From contig NC_057925.1 of NCBI RefSeq assembly GCF_018873765.1, positions 5,157,568 through 5,221,567 of the forward strand: DNA of 64,000 nt. Reading direction: 5' to 3'. The position numbers and the translations under genes are program-made. Below the pieces are notes generated by a model that was given only the letters and a program-made list of their open reading frames with translations, had not been told where the DNA came from and made no database searches. This DNA comes from Telopea speciosissima. Its lineage: Eukaryota > Streptophyta > Magnoliopsida > Proteales > Proteaceae. Positions 46,532 through 56,103 of this stretch are shown here, one piece after another. Position 1 is the first letter of the stretch, and each line of letters opens with the position of its first letter.

Positions 46532-46533
46532 AT

Positions 46534-47193
46534 CATTGCGTCAAGAAATCGTCGAGCGGTCTGCGAGTGCCGTCACCTGCAAGTGGACCAAGGGGTCACA
46601 GAGAGAACCGGTGTGGTTCGGGCCTAGGGCTCTTCGATGCCAAAGTTAGATCTCCTGGAGCAAATAGATGAATAGTGATTATTCAATATGAGTTTAGATG
46701 TCCCCTGATGGGGTTGTGTACCTTGCCTTTTATAGTAGTGTATGGCGGTGTGGAGAGTCCTAGTTTGATGGCGATTGTGCTGTTGAGTGGATATAGGCCC
46801 TAGGTAATGGGGCTCTATCCTGATTGACCATCTCCCCGCGGGAGGGAGTGTCCTAGTGGTATCAAGATCCTTGGTGGATAGATACCCGCGTGTGGTGATA
46901 ACGTCCTTGGTGCTTGAATCCGTCTGGGTGACGTGACTTCTAAGCGGTGGCCTAGAGTCCTGGTGGTGACATGAGTCTGTAGCGATACGATCGGGTCATA
47001 GGTGAGTAGCCCCCACCTCACGTCTGTGCCCACGATGCTGTGCCTGGGTGCAGGCCGCGCCTGGGTGTGTGGCCGTGCCTAGGTGAGGCCGCGCCCAGGT
47101 GCTTGGTCCCTGGTTCATTCCCCTTGGTTATGGAGCGGGTCGCCTGTGACACGTGGCGGCCACTGATTGGCCCGGTGAATATTGGATGTATCA
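46534..47193 (-). repeat. 5' LTR (660 bp)
   Basis: It is homologous to 35757-36551 throughout except for the shorter GC-rich block (about 47043-47100). Its element-internal edge reads CATTGCG where the other LTR has TGTTGTG, so transitions have altered the terminal dinucleotide. Confidence 0.92.
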
Positions 47194-47536
47194 GTAAGGA
47201 TTTAGAAGGTTTCATCCATCTTCTCAGCGGCACATAATCGTTTCTGTTCCGACCACAGGTGATGGTCACCGGAGATGGAGCCGCAGATGATTGTCGTCGG
47301 AGCTGGAATTGGCATAGGTGATGATGGTCACCCAAGATCGCAATATCAGAGTTCTCCAATGGAATGAAGAGGGAAGAAGAGGAAATGAGAGGTTTTTATT
47401 TAAATAACTAAGGGGGCTAAAATGGACATTTCAACTTTAGATGCTAACTGCGCTTAACTTAAGGGGGAGGTTTATATTTTAATACTTTTTAGGGTGATAA
47501 ACTTATAGGGAATCTATGAAATTTTCCAAAAAAAAA

Positions 47537-47936
47537 AGAAAAAAGAAAAAAAAAGAGAAGAGAGCATATAACACGACACGTCTTTACCTCTCCTTCCACC
47601 CACGCACCCACCACCCACCCCTCGGCATTTTTTCTCTTTTTCTCCTCTGCGCCTTTATATCTGTCTCTTGCTCGTCTGCTTCGGATTTTGCTTCATTTCC
47701 GATCGCCTTGTGGCTTAGGGTTAGGGTTTTGTTCTGCTCTATATCATTCATTATTTTTGGTTGGATTTTTATTTTATTCCTTTTCCAATTTACGGATTCG
47801 ACAGAGGCTTCGTTGGCTTCGTTCGTTCGACTGAATTGCAGTTTGTTCTGATGAAGGCAGGAATAATCTACTGCGGTTGAGATTTCAATTTGGGCCGAGG
47901 AAACTGTGACAAATAGCTTTTATATTCGGCAAACAG
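47537..47936 (+). promoter_or_regulatory. Putative promoter and 5'UTR exon of the A20/AN1 gene
   Basis: Pyrimidine-rich leader (about 47580-47700) follows 'gagcatataacacgacacgtc', which contains a TATA-like run and a CACGT core of ABRE type. The segment ends 'cggcaaacag' before a strong GTAAGG donor at 47937. It contains a small upstream ORF of 9 codons (ATG 47851 to TGA 47880). The nearest AG acceptor that makes sense is at 57879-57880, just before the A20/AN1 start codon. Plant genes of this family often have a 5'UTR intron. The link is inferred. Confidence 0.5.
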
Positions 47937-48537
47937 GTAAGGAGTTTCGCGTTATATTTGTGTGTTTAAGGTTTTATTTTCGCCTTTCCGTTTGCAGGAT
48001 TTTCCTTTTTTTTTTTTTTTTTTTTTTAATTTTTTATCGGATATGAGCGTTCGTAGTTTATTTTCTTAACCAAGTATGTTTTTTTTTTTCCTGACGGGTG
48101 GCGTTTAAAGTTCACATCATGCGTGCATAAATGGGGAAATCGAATTGAATACCTGTATTATTGTTCCGTTCCGGGAAAAAAAAATCTCCGTTTGAGGGAC
48201 GGAATTAGGGAGTATAATGTTTGGGTTATCTTGCCTTAGTTTAGAATTCATTGATCCCAGATTACTGGTCTGCAAGAACACGGTGGAACTCTTTGGATGA
48301 TTGCATTTTTTTTGTTGGGCTTTTGCCAAATTATTTGGGAGGCTCAAAAAATTTCAAAGTTTGGTAATCATTAATGTAGACTGCGTTGATGATTTCATGC
48401 TTACTGGTTGTTTCTTATAGCGACATTCTTTGAGGTTTGTTGGTCCTATTATATAGTTTTAGTTCTGCCCGAGCTGAGAGCTAGTTGATCGACAAATGGT
48501 AGAAGTTAAGTGGATGAACGGTTTTTGAATTGGTTTT
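47937..48537 (+). other. Start of the inferred 9.9-kb 5'UTR intron
   Basis: The donor is GTAAGG at 47937. The sequence is T-rich, with T runs at about 48007-48028 and 48079-48090. I see no gene or element. Confidence 0.45.
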
Positions 48538-49683
48538 TGGTGTAGAATAGGTTTGGGAAACCTATTAAATTATCCTATCTGAAAGGTAGGAAGGCTGGGA
48601 AGGGTATCCACTCATATATCTCAGCATACATGCAGAAATTCTTAATAAGTAAGTACAATCATAAATAAAGAAACAAACAATCATATGTGCAGAATTTCAT
48701 GCTAAGTATGCAAAGGGACCAACACTTCTTGCATGCAGCTTTTTCCATGTACCCTTTGGAAACCACTCAGCTCAGATCAGATTCTCACCATGACCATGTC
48801 TCCCTCATTAAATTCCTGATACATGCGATGAACATCTGCACTAGACTTGTAATATTCATTAGTTATGGTAATCTTTTTCCTTATTTCTGCATTTAGCTCA
48901 TGAATAAGATGGACAAATGACTACTAGTTTTGAGGGTCTAGCTTCTAATGGCAGGGGAGCGAGGTCTATAGATTTCCTTGGTTGGTAGCCTAAGACTATC
49001 TCAAATGCGCTGCTATCAGTAGACCTATTGACTGAACTATTATAAACAAATTCTGCCGTTGGTAAGACGGAATCCCAACTTGACATATGATCTTACACTA
49101 GATGATGCAACAAACCCAAAGACTGCGGTTGGCCACTTCAATTTGTCCTTCTGTATGGAGAGAAAAGCAGAAGAAAACTGTAGCTTTGTTCCCAACAATT
49201 TTTTTTGGCTATATGTGAAGTATCTGATATTTTGGAACATGGTATAAAGTGCGCCATCTTAGAGAGGTCGATTGCGTGTTGAATAATCCTCATGAGAGGA
49301 ACTTCATTTGGTAGTTCCTTGGGTATGACATCACTAAACTTAGAGAGTATAGTGGTAACATCTCTCGGGATCTCTAATGGAACATCTAGGGAGTGCTCTT
49401 TACTTCTTTGGAAACCAGGAAATACATCACTTCTTGATATTTGCATTCGCTCTCAAATTGTTGCTTCTTTAGTATGTGCAAAGGCTTTTTTTTTAACTGG
49501 CCCGAGTAGTGTCCACCTTCCCACCTCTTGCTTTCATCTCTCTAGGTTGGAAGGGATTGAATTTGCTCTACCGAAATGTGTTACGTCAAGATTAAACAAC
49601 CAAGATCTTCCTAATAAAATGGATGGGTAGGAAATCACACCATATAATGTCATGATACTCGGAAAATTGTGAAGAAACTAAGC

Positions 49684-50075
49684 AACGATGATTAAAAGGT
49701 ATGGTGGTGTGATCTACCCAAGCAACCTTGTAAGGATGCGGGTGAGGCTCTGGCTTAAGACCTAATGGAGAAATGATAGCCTGAAAGTTAAGCCAATCCA
49801 TACAAATGGACAGACCAGGCTCATCCTTTTATGTTGAGGTCAGTGTAAGTCTGTCTATGGTATTGAGTCTAGGTGGTAACGATGATTAACATGTATGGTG
49901 GTGTGATCTACCCAAGCATCCTTGTAAGGATGCAGGTGAGGCTACGGCTTAAGACCTAATCGAGAAATGATAGCCTGAGAGTTAAGCTCAATGCATACAA
50001 ATGGACAGACCAGGCGCATCCTTTTATGTTGAGGTCAGTGTAACTCTGTCTATGATATTGAGTCTAGGTGGTGTT
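49684..50075. repeat. Tandem duplication, 194 bp x 2, inside the gypsy relic
   Basis: Two copies start 'aacgatgattaaaagg' (49684) and 'aacgatgattaacatg' (49878). Both run through 'ctacccaagca' and 'ttttatgttgaggtcagtgtaa' to 'gagtctaggtggt', with about ten differences. Confidence 0.8.
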
Positions 50076-51479
50076 GAAGCTGGCTCATTCATGGTAGTCA
50101 TCTTAGAGCTATGAGTCGAAAAAATGTTCACCAACTCTTCCATAGTTATCTTGTTCATATGTAGATAAAGCTTTTGAATTGAAGTTTCAATCAAAACATT
50201 AAATGAAAGTGTTTTGTCTCCTCCCTAAGGTAGATTGCCTATCAGTTGACTGACCAATACAATGGACTATTCTACCTAGGTGCGTTCTTGACCTAACTTG
50301 GTATTCTTTTTAGTCGGAGAAGACTGGCTACTTATGGTAAGTTAAGAGGATAGCATAAGATAAGCAACGAAAGCAGAGTAGGCAGCGAAAGAAGGCATCT
50401 CCTTATTCACTAGACTTTCAGTACATATCGGTCATATAGAACACCAACACATAGAAAAAGAGCTGGAGGAACCGGTCCATGACTTGACATCAGTGGAATG
50501 CTACCTCCAATTCCCTGTATTTTCGATAGAGCCAAAGATTCCCCCCACGGATCGGAGTATGCTGATTACCCCCGAACTATACAAGATAGTTACCACCTAT
50601 CATATGACTTTCTAACTTCACTTCTTTTTCTGGTCGTTCCATTCTGTTGGATCGATGGTAGTTCTGGAGATCTGTGACCCGTTCACTTGACTCATAATCA
50701 TCCGATCTACAATCGTCAAATCGATTGGTCAGAAACTGGCCTCCATGAGCTTATTTTCTTTTCCTATTCAAATAAATTCTAAAAAGACGTTTAAGCATGC
50801 CAAAATCTCTTTACCAAGAATCTAAGGTTTCTGTTTCAGTTATGGAATCGAACAAAACCACATTCATACAACTCCCATTGCCTCTGATAACCTTACAATT
50901 TTTATCCCCACCCTTATTGTAAGTGTGGAAGATATCTGTTCTTTGCCAATCATCCTCAATCTTTGGTTGAGTGAACATACACCTCACAACATTCATGTGG
51001 GTTGTCATCTCTCCAAACTCTTGGGCCTCTTCATCATTGACCCCTTCTTCATGAATATGCACACCTTCTTCTTTAGCATGTTCCTGACTCTTCTTCACTA
51101 TCATCGGTTCTAGTGCAGAGATTATAGGTAGGGCACTGATAGTCATAATGCCCAGCATCATCACCACGATAGCACACAGGTTCGTTACTGCCCTTAGAAC
51201 TCTTTGTAGCAGGTCTTTTTTGTTTGGAATCTTAAGATGTGAAATGGGAAGGATTACTTCCTCCAAATACATGGGGCAAAATGGACAGACTAAGACTCTC
51301 TTTGGTATCATTTATGTTTTTTTTTATGGCTTATTTTTTAAAAAATCATTAATGAAAACCATTTGGTGATCATTAGATATAATAGAGTATAGAATGATAA
51401 ACCGTTTGGTAACTACCTATCTGTAAATAATTTTAATTGGTGGGTGAAGGGATTCCCCTTTCAATCATTTTCCTCCCCA

Positions 51480-51564
51480 TATTATATTATAATTATAATA
51501 TAATATATATACAATATAATATTAAATATAATAATATATTATGTATTATATTATTCATAATTTG

Positions 51565-51608
<44 letters not shown>
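51480..51608. repeat. AT-rich microsatellite
   Basis: TA/AT repeats, including an (AT)n run at about 51569-51603. The word 'ataatatattatgtattatattatt' recurs at about 51530-51554 and 51930-51955. Confidence 0.8.
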
Positions 51609-51609
<1 letters not shown>

Positions 51610-51756
51610 GGGGAAAGGCTCTCTGAGCCTAAGGCGTACAGTGCACCTCACATTTATTTTTATTTTTTATTGTTTTTTCTCTCCTTGAATATATGAATGA
51701 ACAATGTTTATGTGAGGGTAGAGAGTACCCTGCTTGCTCAGAGAGCCCTCGCCCAT
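51610..51756. mobile_element. MITE 1 of a cluster
   Basis: The ends 'ggggaaaggctctctgagc' and (reverse strand) 'gggcgagggctctctgagc' form inverted repeats around AT-rich sequence. Confidence 0.55.
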
Positions 51757-51780
51757 TATTAAATTCTATAATATATTAAT

Positions 51781-51926
51781 GGGGAAGAGAACGCTGCTTG
51801 GTTGCGTGGCCCTTGCACCAGCGCAAAGTCCAATGAGAGGGCGCACTCAGGCATCCAGCATGGGTGGTCATTTTGCCACCCCCTGTGTCTGGGCGTAGGG
51901 GCATGACCAAGCAATGTTCTTTTTCC
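51781..51926. mobile_element. MITE 2 of a cluster
   Basis: The ends 'ggggaagagaacgctgcttgg' and (reverse strand) 'ggaaaaagaacattgcttgg' are inverted repeats. The interior 'gtggtcattttgccacccc' and 'gggcgtaggggc' is shared with segments near 29690 and 52110. Confidence 0.6.
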
Positions 51927-52003
51927 TATAATAATATATTATGTATTATATTATTCGTAATGTATGATATAATATATATAACAAAAGCTTTCCTTTTTAT
52001 ATA

Positions 52004-52153
52004 GGGCATGAGATCGCTTCTTGGTTGCTTGATCTCTACACTAGCATCTGGGACAATGGGAGAGCATCCTTGGGTATTTACTCAGGGGAAGGGATGTCAC
52101 GGTGCTCTGTGAGAGGGCGTAGGGGGCACCACCAAGCAGGGATCTTTTTCCTT
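52004..52153. mobile_element. MITE 3 of a cluster (diverged)
   Basis: The left 'gatcgcttcttggttgcttgatc' and right 'gggcaccaccaagcagggatc' pair weakly. Composition and 'gagggcgtaggggg' resemble MITE 2. Confidence 0.4.
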
Positions 52154-52164
52154 ATTATATAATA

Positions 52165-53474
52165 CAACAACAACAACAACAACTACTCAGCCTTATCCCA
52201 ACTAAATGGGGTCGCTACATGGATCCTTGCCCTCCAATCAGCTCTATTCAAGGTCATACTTGATACAAGGCCTAAGCTATGCATGTCTTTCCTCACCACT
52301 TCTCCTAAGGTCATTGATGTATTTAGACTGTATACCAAATAGTACAGAAGCAGGTGTAGGGATTCCCCTACAGCAGCAGCACTGTAGGTGTAGGGATTAC
52401 CCTACACCAGGAGTAAAAATCATGGGCTGATGTTCGGTTTTATTTTTATTATTAGACTTTTATTTAGTTTCCTATTTATGTTTGAGTTGTACTTTGAATT
52501 CGGAATCCTTGTATTGTTGGGAACCCTAGTTAGATTCTAGTTTCTATTTTTTTCTCAGCCATTAGGCTATATAAACATTGTAATCAGCTCTTGAGAGCCC
52601 ATGATTGAATGAATACAGAATTTGTTTTGAGCAACTGTTGAAATCCTGGGAGGATAGGTAAGAGGCTTAGGGTGAGATATCCATTCCCTTCTTTCAGTTT
52701 TAGGTTTCAAGCCCTAAATCTGCCCAATCGATTTCAAGAGTTCTACAGCTGCTGGGATTTTTCTTCTGAGTTATTCTCATCAATATTTTGGAGCTACATT
52801 TATCATATCATTGCTGCCAAGGCCCATCTTCATCAGCCAAACCAGCAGGAACAACCCTACCATCGATCCAAGAGAATCTAATGTTTCCCAAAATCCTAAA
52901 GGCTGTTCGATCTCTGTTTTCTTCCTATTCTGATCGTGCTCTTCTATTTGGGGATTCATTCTACTGTTAAAGAAGATTAATCAGCCGTATTTGCAGCTTC
53001 AACAGCTTACTAATTTGTGGGATTATATATATTACTTCTCTTGTTCACTTATAGTTACCAATTTGAGATCCCATCGTTCTTTTTCTTGTTCACTGGAGAT
53101 TTCCAATATGATCCTAGCTGGGATTAGACTTATTCTGGTTCTAGTCTTACATTAGTCATTTTCTGGTTCTTTTAGTACATTCAATCTGGATCAAGTCACT
53201 CCTCCGGACTGGAGCATCCCAAGGCCTCCGTTGAACATGACCATGCTACCTCAAACGACTTTCTCAGAGCTTATCTTGAATCGGGGCTGCTCCCAAATCA
53301 GCTCTTATATGATCATTCCTTATTTTATCCTTCCTAGTTTTGCTTCACATCCATCCCAACCTCCTCATCTCTGTTACACGTAGTTTATTTATATGACGCT
53401 TCTTAACTGCCCAACATTCCATACCATACATCATAGCCGGTTGTATGACTGTCCTATAAAATTTTCCTTAAAGG
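52165..53474 (-). mobile_element. RTE LINE 3' end, split by an LTR-like insertion
   Basis: Its (CAA)n-like end at 52165-52180 and 'cagccttatcccaactaaatggggtcg' match the RTE 3' end at 23175-23230. The sequence breaks at 52314 and resumes at 53155-53474 with segments parallel to about 23500-23825 ('aacatgaccatgctacctcaaacgac'). Coding is degenerate. Confidence 0.75.
52315..53154 (+). mobile_element. Solo LTR-like insertion, TGATGTA...TACATTA family, copy E
   Basis: It starts TGATGTATTTAGACTG and ends CTTACATTA. Perfect 5-bp target duplications GTCAT lie at 52310-52314 and 53155-53159, inside the RTE LINE. It has an LTR-like core with 'ggctatataaacattgtaatc' (TATA) near 52567 and 'gattgaatgaatacag'. 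The TG...TA ends are a non-canonical LTR terminus. No coding region is present, as in a solo LTR. Confidence 0.75.
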
Positions 53475-53735
53475 ACTGGCTTAACCCAATCCTTGACTAA
53501 TAAGAATATCCTAAATGGACTACGTAAGTGAAAGAATAAAAAAAGGGACTCAAAATGGGACTCTAACTAAACTAATGAAGTAAATCCCGTTTTCCTATTT
53601 TCTATCCATATTTAGGCTTATTAAATTGGCCAATTACAAAATAAACACATAGAATCAAAAGGCCCATTGCATACATAACCCACCCCAAGGCTTATTTCCA
53701 CTAAAATAAGCCTTCTTAGTGACTTATTTGCATCA
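53475..53735 (-). mobile_element. LTR-like element, TGATGCA family, copy C (5' fragment)
   Basis: On the minus strand TGATGCAAATAAGTCAC starts at 53735. The following 'ggcttattttagtggaaataagcc' and 'gggccttttgattctatg' parallel copies A and B. It is truncated against the RTE fragment. Confidence 0.55.
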
Positions 53736-54241
53736 AAATCATTTCCTATTCTTTTTCGTCCTCATCATAATGATGATGTGGAACTCTTGAAGGGTGGGGA
53801 AACCTATTCTGTCTAAAGAGCTCTCTACGTGCAAATTGACGTGGTTGATCATTTGGAGCTTCACTCCTTTGATCCATCCAGTCTTTCAATATTGTCATGC
53901 TGCATGTCATTTTTCCTCAACTTCGGTGTCCCTAAACAAATGCCCCTTGGGCTGCCTGGCAGCCTCAAGAGCTCTCACATGTATCTTGGGCCTCAAATAG
54001 GTTACAGAACTCATCCAACTTGGCATTAATTCTAGCCAACTGTTTAGCTAGAATATTTGAATTCATTGGTCCTATTTAGGAGTGTGGTTGGTATTGGGCT
54101 CCACTACTTGTTGACATATGACAAATAGGAAAAGCTTTAAGGAGACACAAAGGGCTGGAACCATGCTTTGATACCAAATTTGGTGTAGGACAGGTCTGGG
54201 AAACCTAGAAAATTATCCTAACTGAAAGGCAGGAAGGATGG

Positions 54242-55328
54242 TGATGTAAATTGGCTGTCTAAAACCAGCCACAGGTGTAGGGATTCTTCCCCTACATCAG
54301 CACTAAATCATAGGATTAGGTTTAGAGTTTATTTAATTTTTATTTAGTCTGTTATTTGGAGTTGTAATCCTAATTGGAATTTAGCTTTGAATCCTAGTTG
54401 GGAATCCAAGTTTTAGTTTGAATCCTAGTTCTAACTTTGTTATTTGGAGTTTGATTTTTAGTTGCTCAGTGCAGCCATTGTGGCTATAAAATAAATTTGT
54501 AATTGCTCAGTTGAGCCTACGATTGAATGTATACAAAGTTTGCTTATAGGCTTGAAGAATTCCACAAGCCCCAGTTCTGCCCCAACCAATCTCTTGAAGA
54601 ATCATTCTAGTTGCTGGAAATTCTCTGCAAGGTTTAAGAATACTTTCACAGATCTGATACTTAGTTTCTGTCATTCAAGAAAGCCATTCAATCATTGTTG
54701 GAAGAAGGATCAGTCCACAACATTGTTTGAATTCTGGGTTTCCTCCATTGAAGCTCGATCTGCTTGTTCTTCAAGCTACTGTTGCTACAACTTCTATTTC
54801 AATCTTTAAGTTATTGGATCTTATTTGGAGCACAGCCTGCAATCTTCATCTTCTCTTTTATTCCAAGTCTGACCTCTTATTGGTGACTGGTTTGTCTGAA
54901 ACCCCTAGTTTCTATTTTTATTCTTCTACTTTCTAGTTCTGTGATTCCACCATAACTTTGCATCAGACCCTCAGAACCGGCCAACTCAAACTTGGGTCGA
55001 ATATTCCTCACTTCCATTGGGAAACTCGATTCTGGTTGTAGCCTTAACAGACCAGCCTAAACCCTAGATTCTCACTTCCCTCTTTTCAAAAGCCCAAAAC
55101 CCCAACTCTAACTTGCTGCCAACTCAATTCAGCACACTTCTCCCCATTAAAACTTAACGTAACCTTCACTGATAGACTCCCGTATATCAACTTAGCTTAA
55201 CCCTATCATCAAACCCTAACCCTAATTTGACCAAAAATCCCAATTTTGGCCTACCTGATTTACCAGTTCATAGCAGATCCTGGTTATTGGCTCCTAGTTG
55301 GATTATCTACCAATCTAGGACTACATTA
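54242..55328 (+). mobile_element. Solo LTR-like insertion, TGATGTA...TACATTA family, copy D
   Basis: It starts TGATGTAAATTGGCTG and ends GGACTACATTA. Perfect 5-bp target duplications GATGG lie at 54237-54241 and 55329-55333. It splits the right LTR of the gypsy relic. It has a TATA-like 'ggctataaaataaatttgtaat' near 54481 and a 3' half rich in 'aaccctaa' words shared with copies A and B. Confidence 0.78.
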
Positions 55329-55837
55329 GATGGGAGGGTATCCACTCATATATCTGAGCATACATGCTGAAATTCTTAACAAGTACAACCATAAATAAAG
55401 AAGCAAACAAATCATGTGTGCAGAATTTCATGTCATGTATGCAAAGAGATGGTAGAATTTCATGTGTGCAGAATTTTATTTCATGTCACAAACATGATAG
55501 ATCAGTACATTCCTTTGTTGCCCCATGGGTTAGAATACTGTGAATAAGTGCTGAATCACTAACTAACTCCACAGAATGTGTCTTCAAAGCCTCCTTGTTG
55601 GTAGGGTATTTGGGAGCTGAAGTTGAGACAAAAATTGGAAAAATTGGGACTGATACAAGAGCTGGTAAGAACTTTAGAAATATCCAGAGTCTAGGCAAGA
55701 AGGGAAAATTGGGTTTCTTCGAGATTTGGCCAAGGAGGGAATTTGGGATACCACATTTTTCATCACAATCAGTCCATTTCTATCCAACATGTATGATTTT
55801 TCATTTTGGGGTTTATGCACTGTAGTTGAAAGAACAA

Positions 55838-55907
55838 TGGAAGGCTGTACATTATGACTCTCCCCAGACCCTGCAGTGGTGGGAGCCTTGTGTACTGGGT
55901 ATGCGCT
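55838..55907 (+). mobile_element. 5'-truncated Au-type SINE with 17-bp target duplication
   Basis: The 70-bp SINE 3' part ('ctccccagaccctgcagtgg', 'cttgtgtactgggtatgc') is bracketed by perfect direct repeats of TGTAGTTGAAAGAACAA at 55821-55837 and 55908-55924. Confidence 0.85.
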
Positions 55908-56103
55908 TGTAGTTGAAAGAACAAGTGGAAGGCTCTTAAGAAATGATAATGGAGGTTGGGAGAAATATGATGGAACAAACAAAATTGGATTTGGGGAATC
56001 GAACAGGATGGTCTGCTGTAGATATAGAGAGTTTCAAAGAGTGGATTTGTATTTTGGCTTTACACCACCTTGGATTCACTCATGCTGCAGAAAAAGAGAG
56101 TAA

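Larger units (their letters stand above)
35757..47193 (-). mobile_element. Ty3/gypsy LTR retrotransposon, Tat-type lineage (11.4 kb)
   Basis: Perfect 5-bp target duplications GTAAG (35752-35756 and 47194-47198) bracket two related LTRs. Read on the minus strand, the order is 5'LTR, primer-binding site, gag, protease, RT, RNase H, a second RNase H-like domain, integrase, a tandem array, an antisense ORF, polypurine tract and 3'LTR. The double RNase H and the extra antisense ORF between integrase and 3'LTR are known features of the Tat lineage. All ORFs carry stops or frameshifts, so it is non-autonomous now. About 20 substitutions, mostly transitions, separate the LTRs by eye over about 650 aligned bases, indicating a fairly young insertion. 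Confidence 0.93.
33861..47527. mobile_element. Mutator-like element of the 28171 family, split by a retrotransposon
   Basis: The left end (GGGAAATTTCATGGATACCCCC, from about 33863) and right end (ATGAAATTTTCC at 47527) pair as TIRs and match both ends of the 28171-29628 element. The shared right arm includes 'ttatttaaataactaaggggg' and 'aaaatggacatttcaact'. Both flanks are A9 runs (33852-33860 and 47528-47536), compatible with a 9-bp target duplication. The LTR element 35757-47193 is inserted inside it, and without that the element is about 2.2 kb. Its interior differs from the DC1-carrying copy. Confidence 0.75.
48538..55443 (-). mobile_element. Degenerate Ty3/gypsy element (chromovirus-like) with nested insertions
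   Basis: Terminal segments of about 175-183 bp match: 48538-48712 and 54181-54241 continued at 55334-55443. The primer-binding-like TGGTATCAAAGC (minus strand, 54176-54165) lies just inside the right one. Minus-strand coding relics follow in order: gag/protease (51311-50811, VVRCMFTQPKIEDDWQRTDIF), protease-RT spacer (49801-49592, LKPEPHPHPYKVAWVDHTTI), RT start (49446 leftward, LSKFSDVIPKELPNEVP) and integrase end (49086-48898, WDSVLPTAEFVYNSSVNRST). Most of RT and integrase is deleted. A 194-bp tandem duplication covers 49684-50075. Nested inside are MITEs, an RTE LINE and LTR-like elements. No target duplication is clear. Confidence 0.65.

Noticed and set aside
47516..47851. A 111-codon plus-strand ORF
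   Set aside because: It covers the transposon end, A-rich sequence and pyrimidine-rich leader. The composition is not protein-like, and a 5'UTR reading fits better.
48538..55443. An integrated pararetrovirus instead of a gypsy relic
   Set aside because: Terminal repeats, a Met-tRNA-type primer site and a gypsy-type integrase end are present. I see no movement or coat protein motifs.
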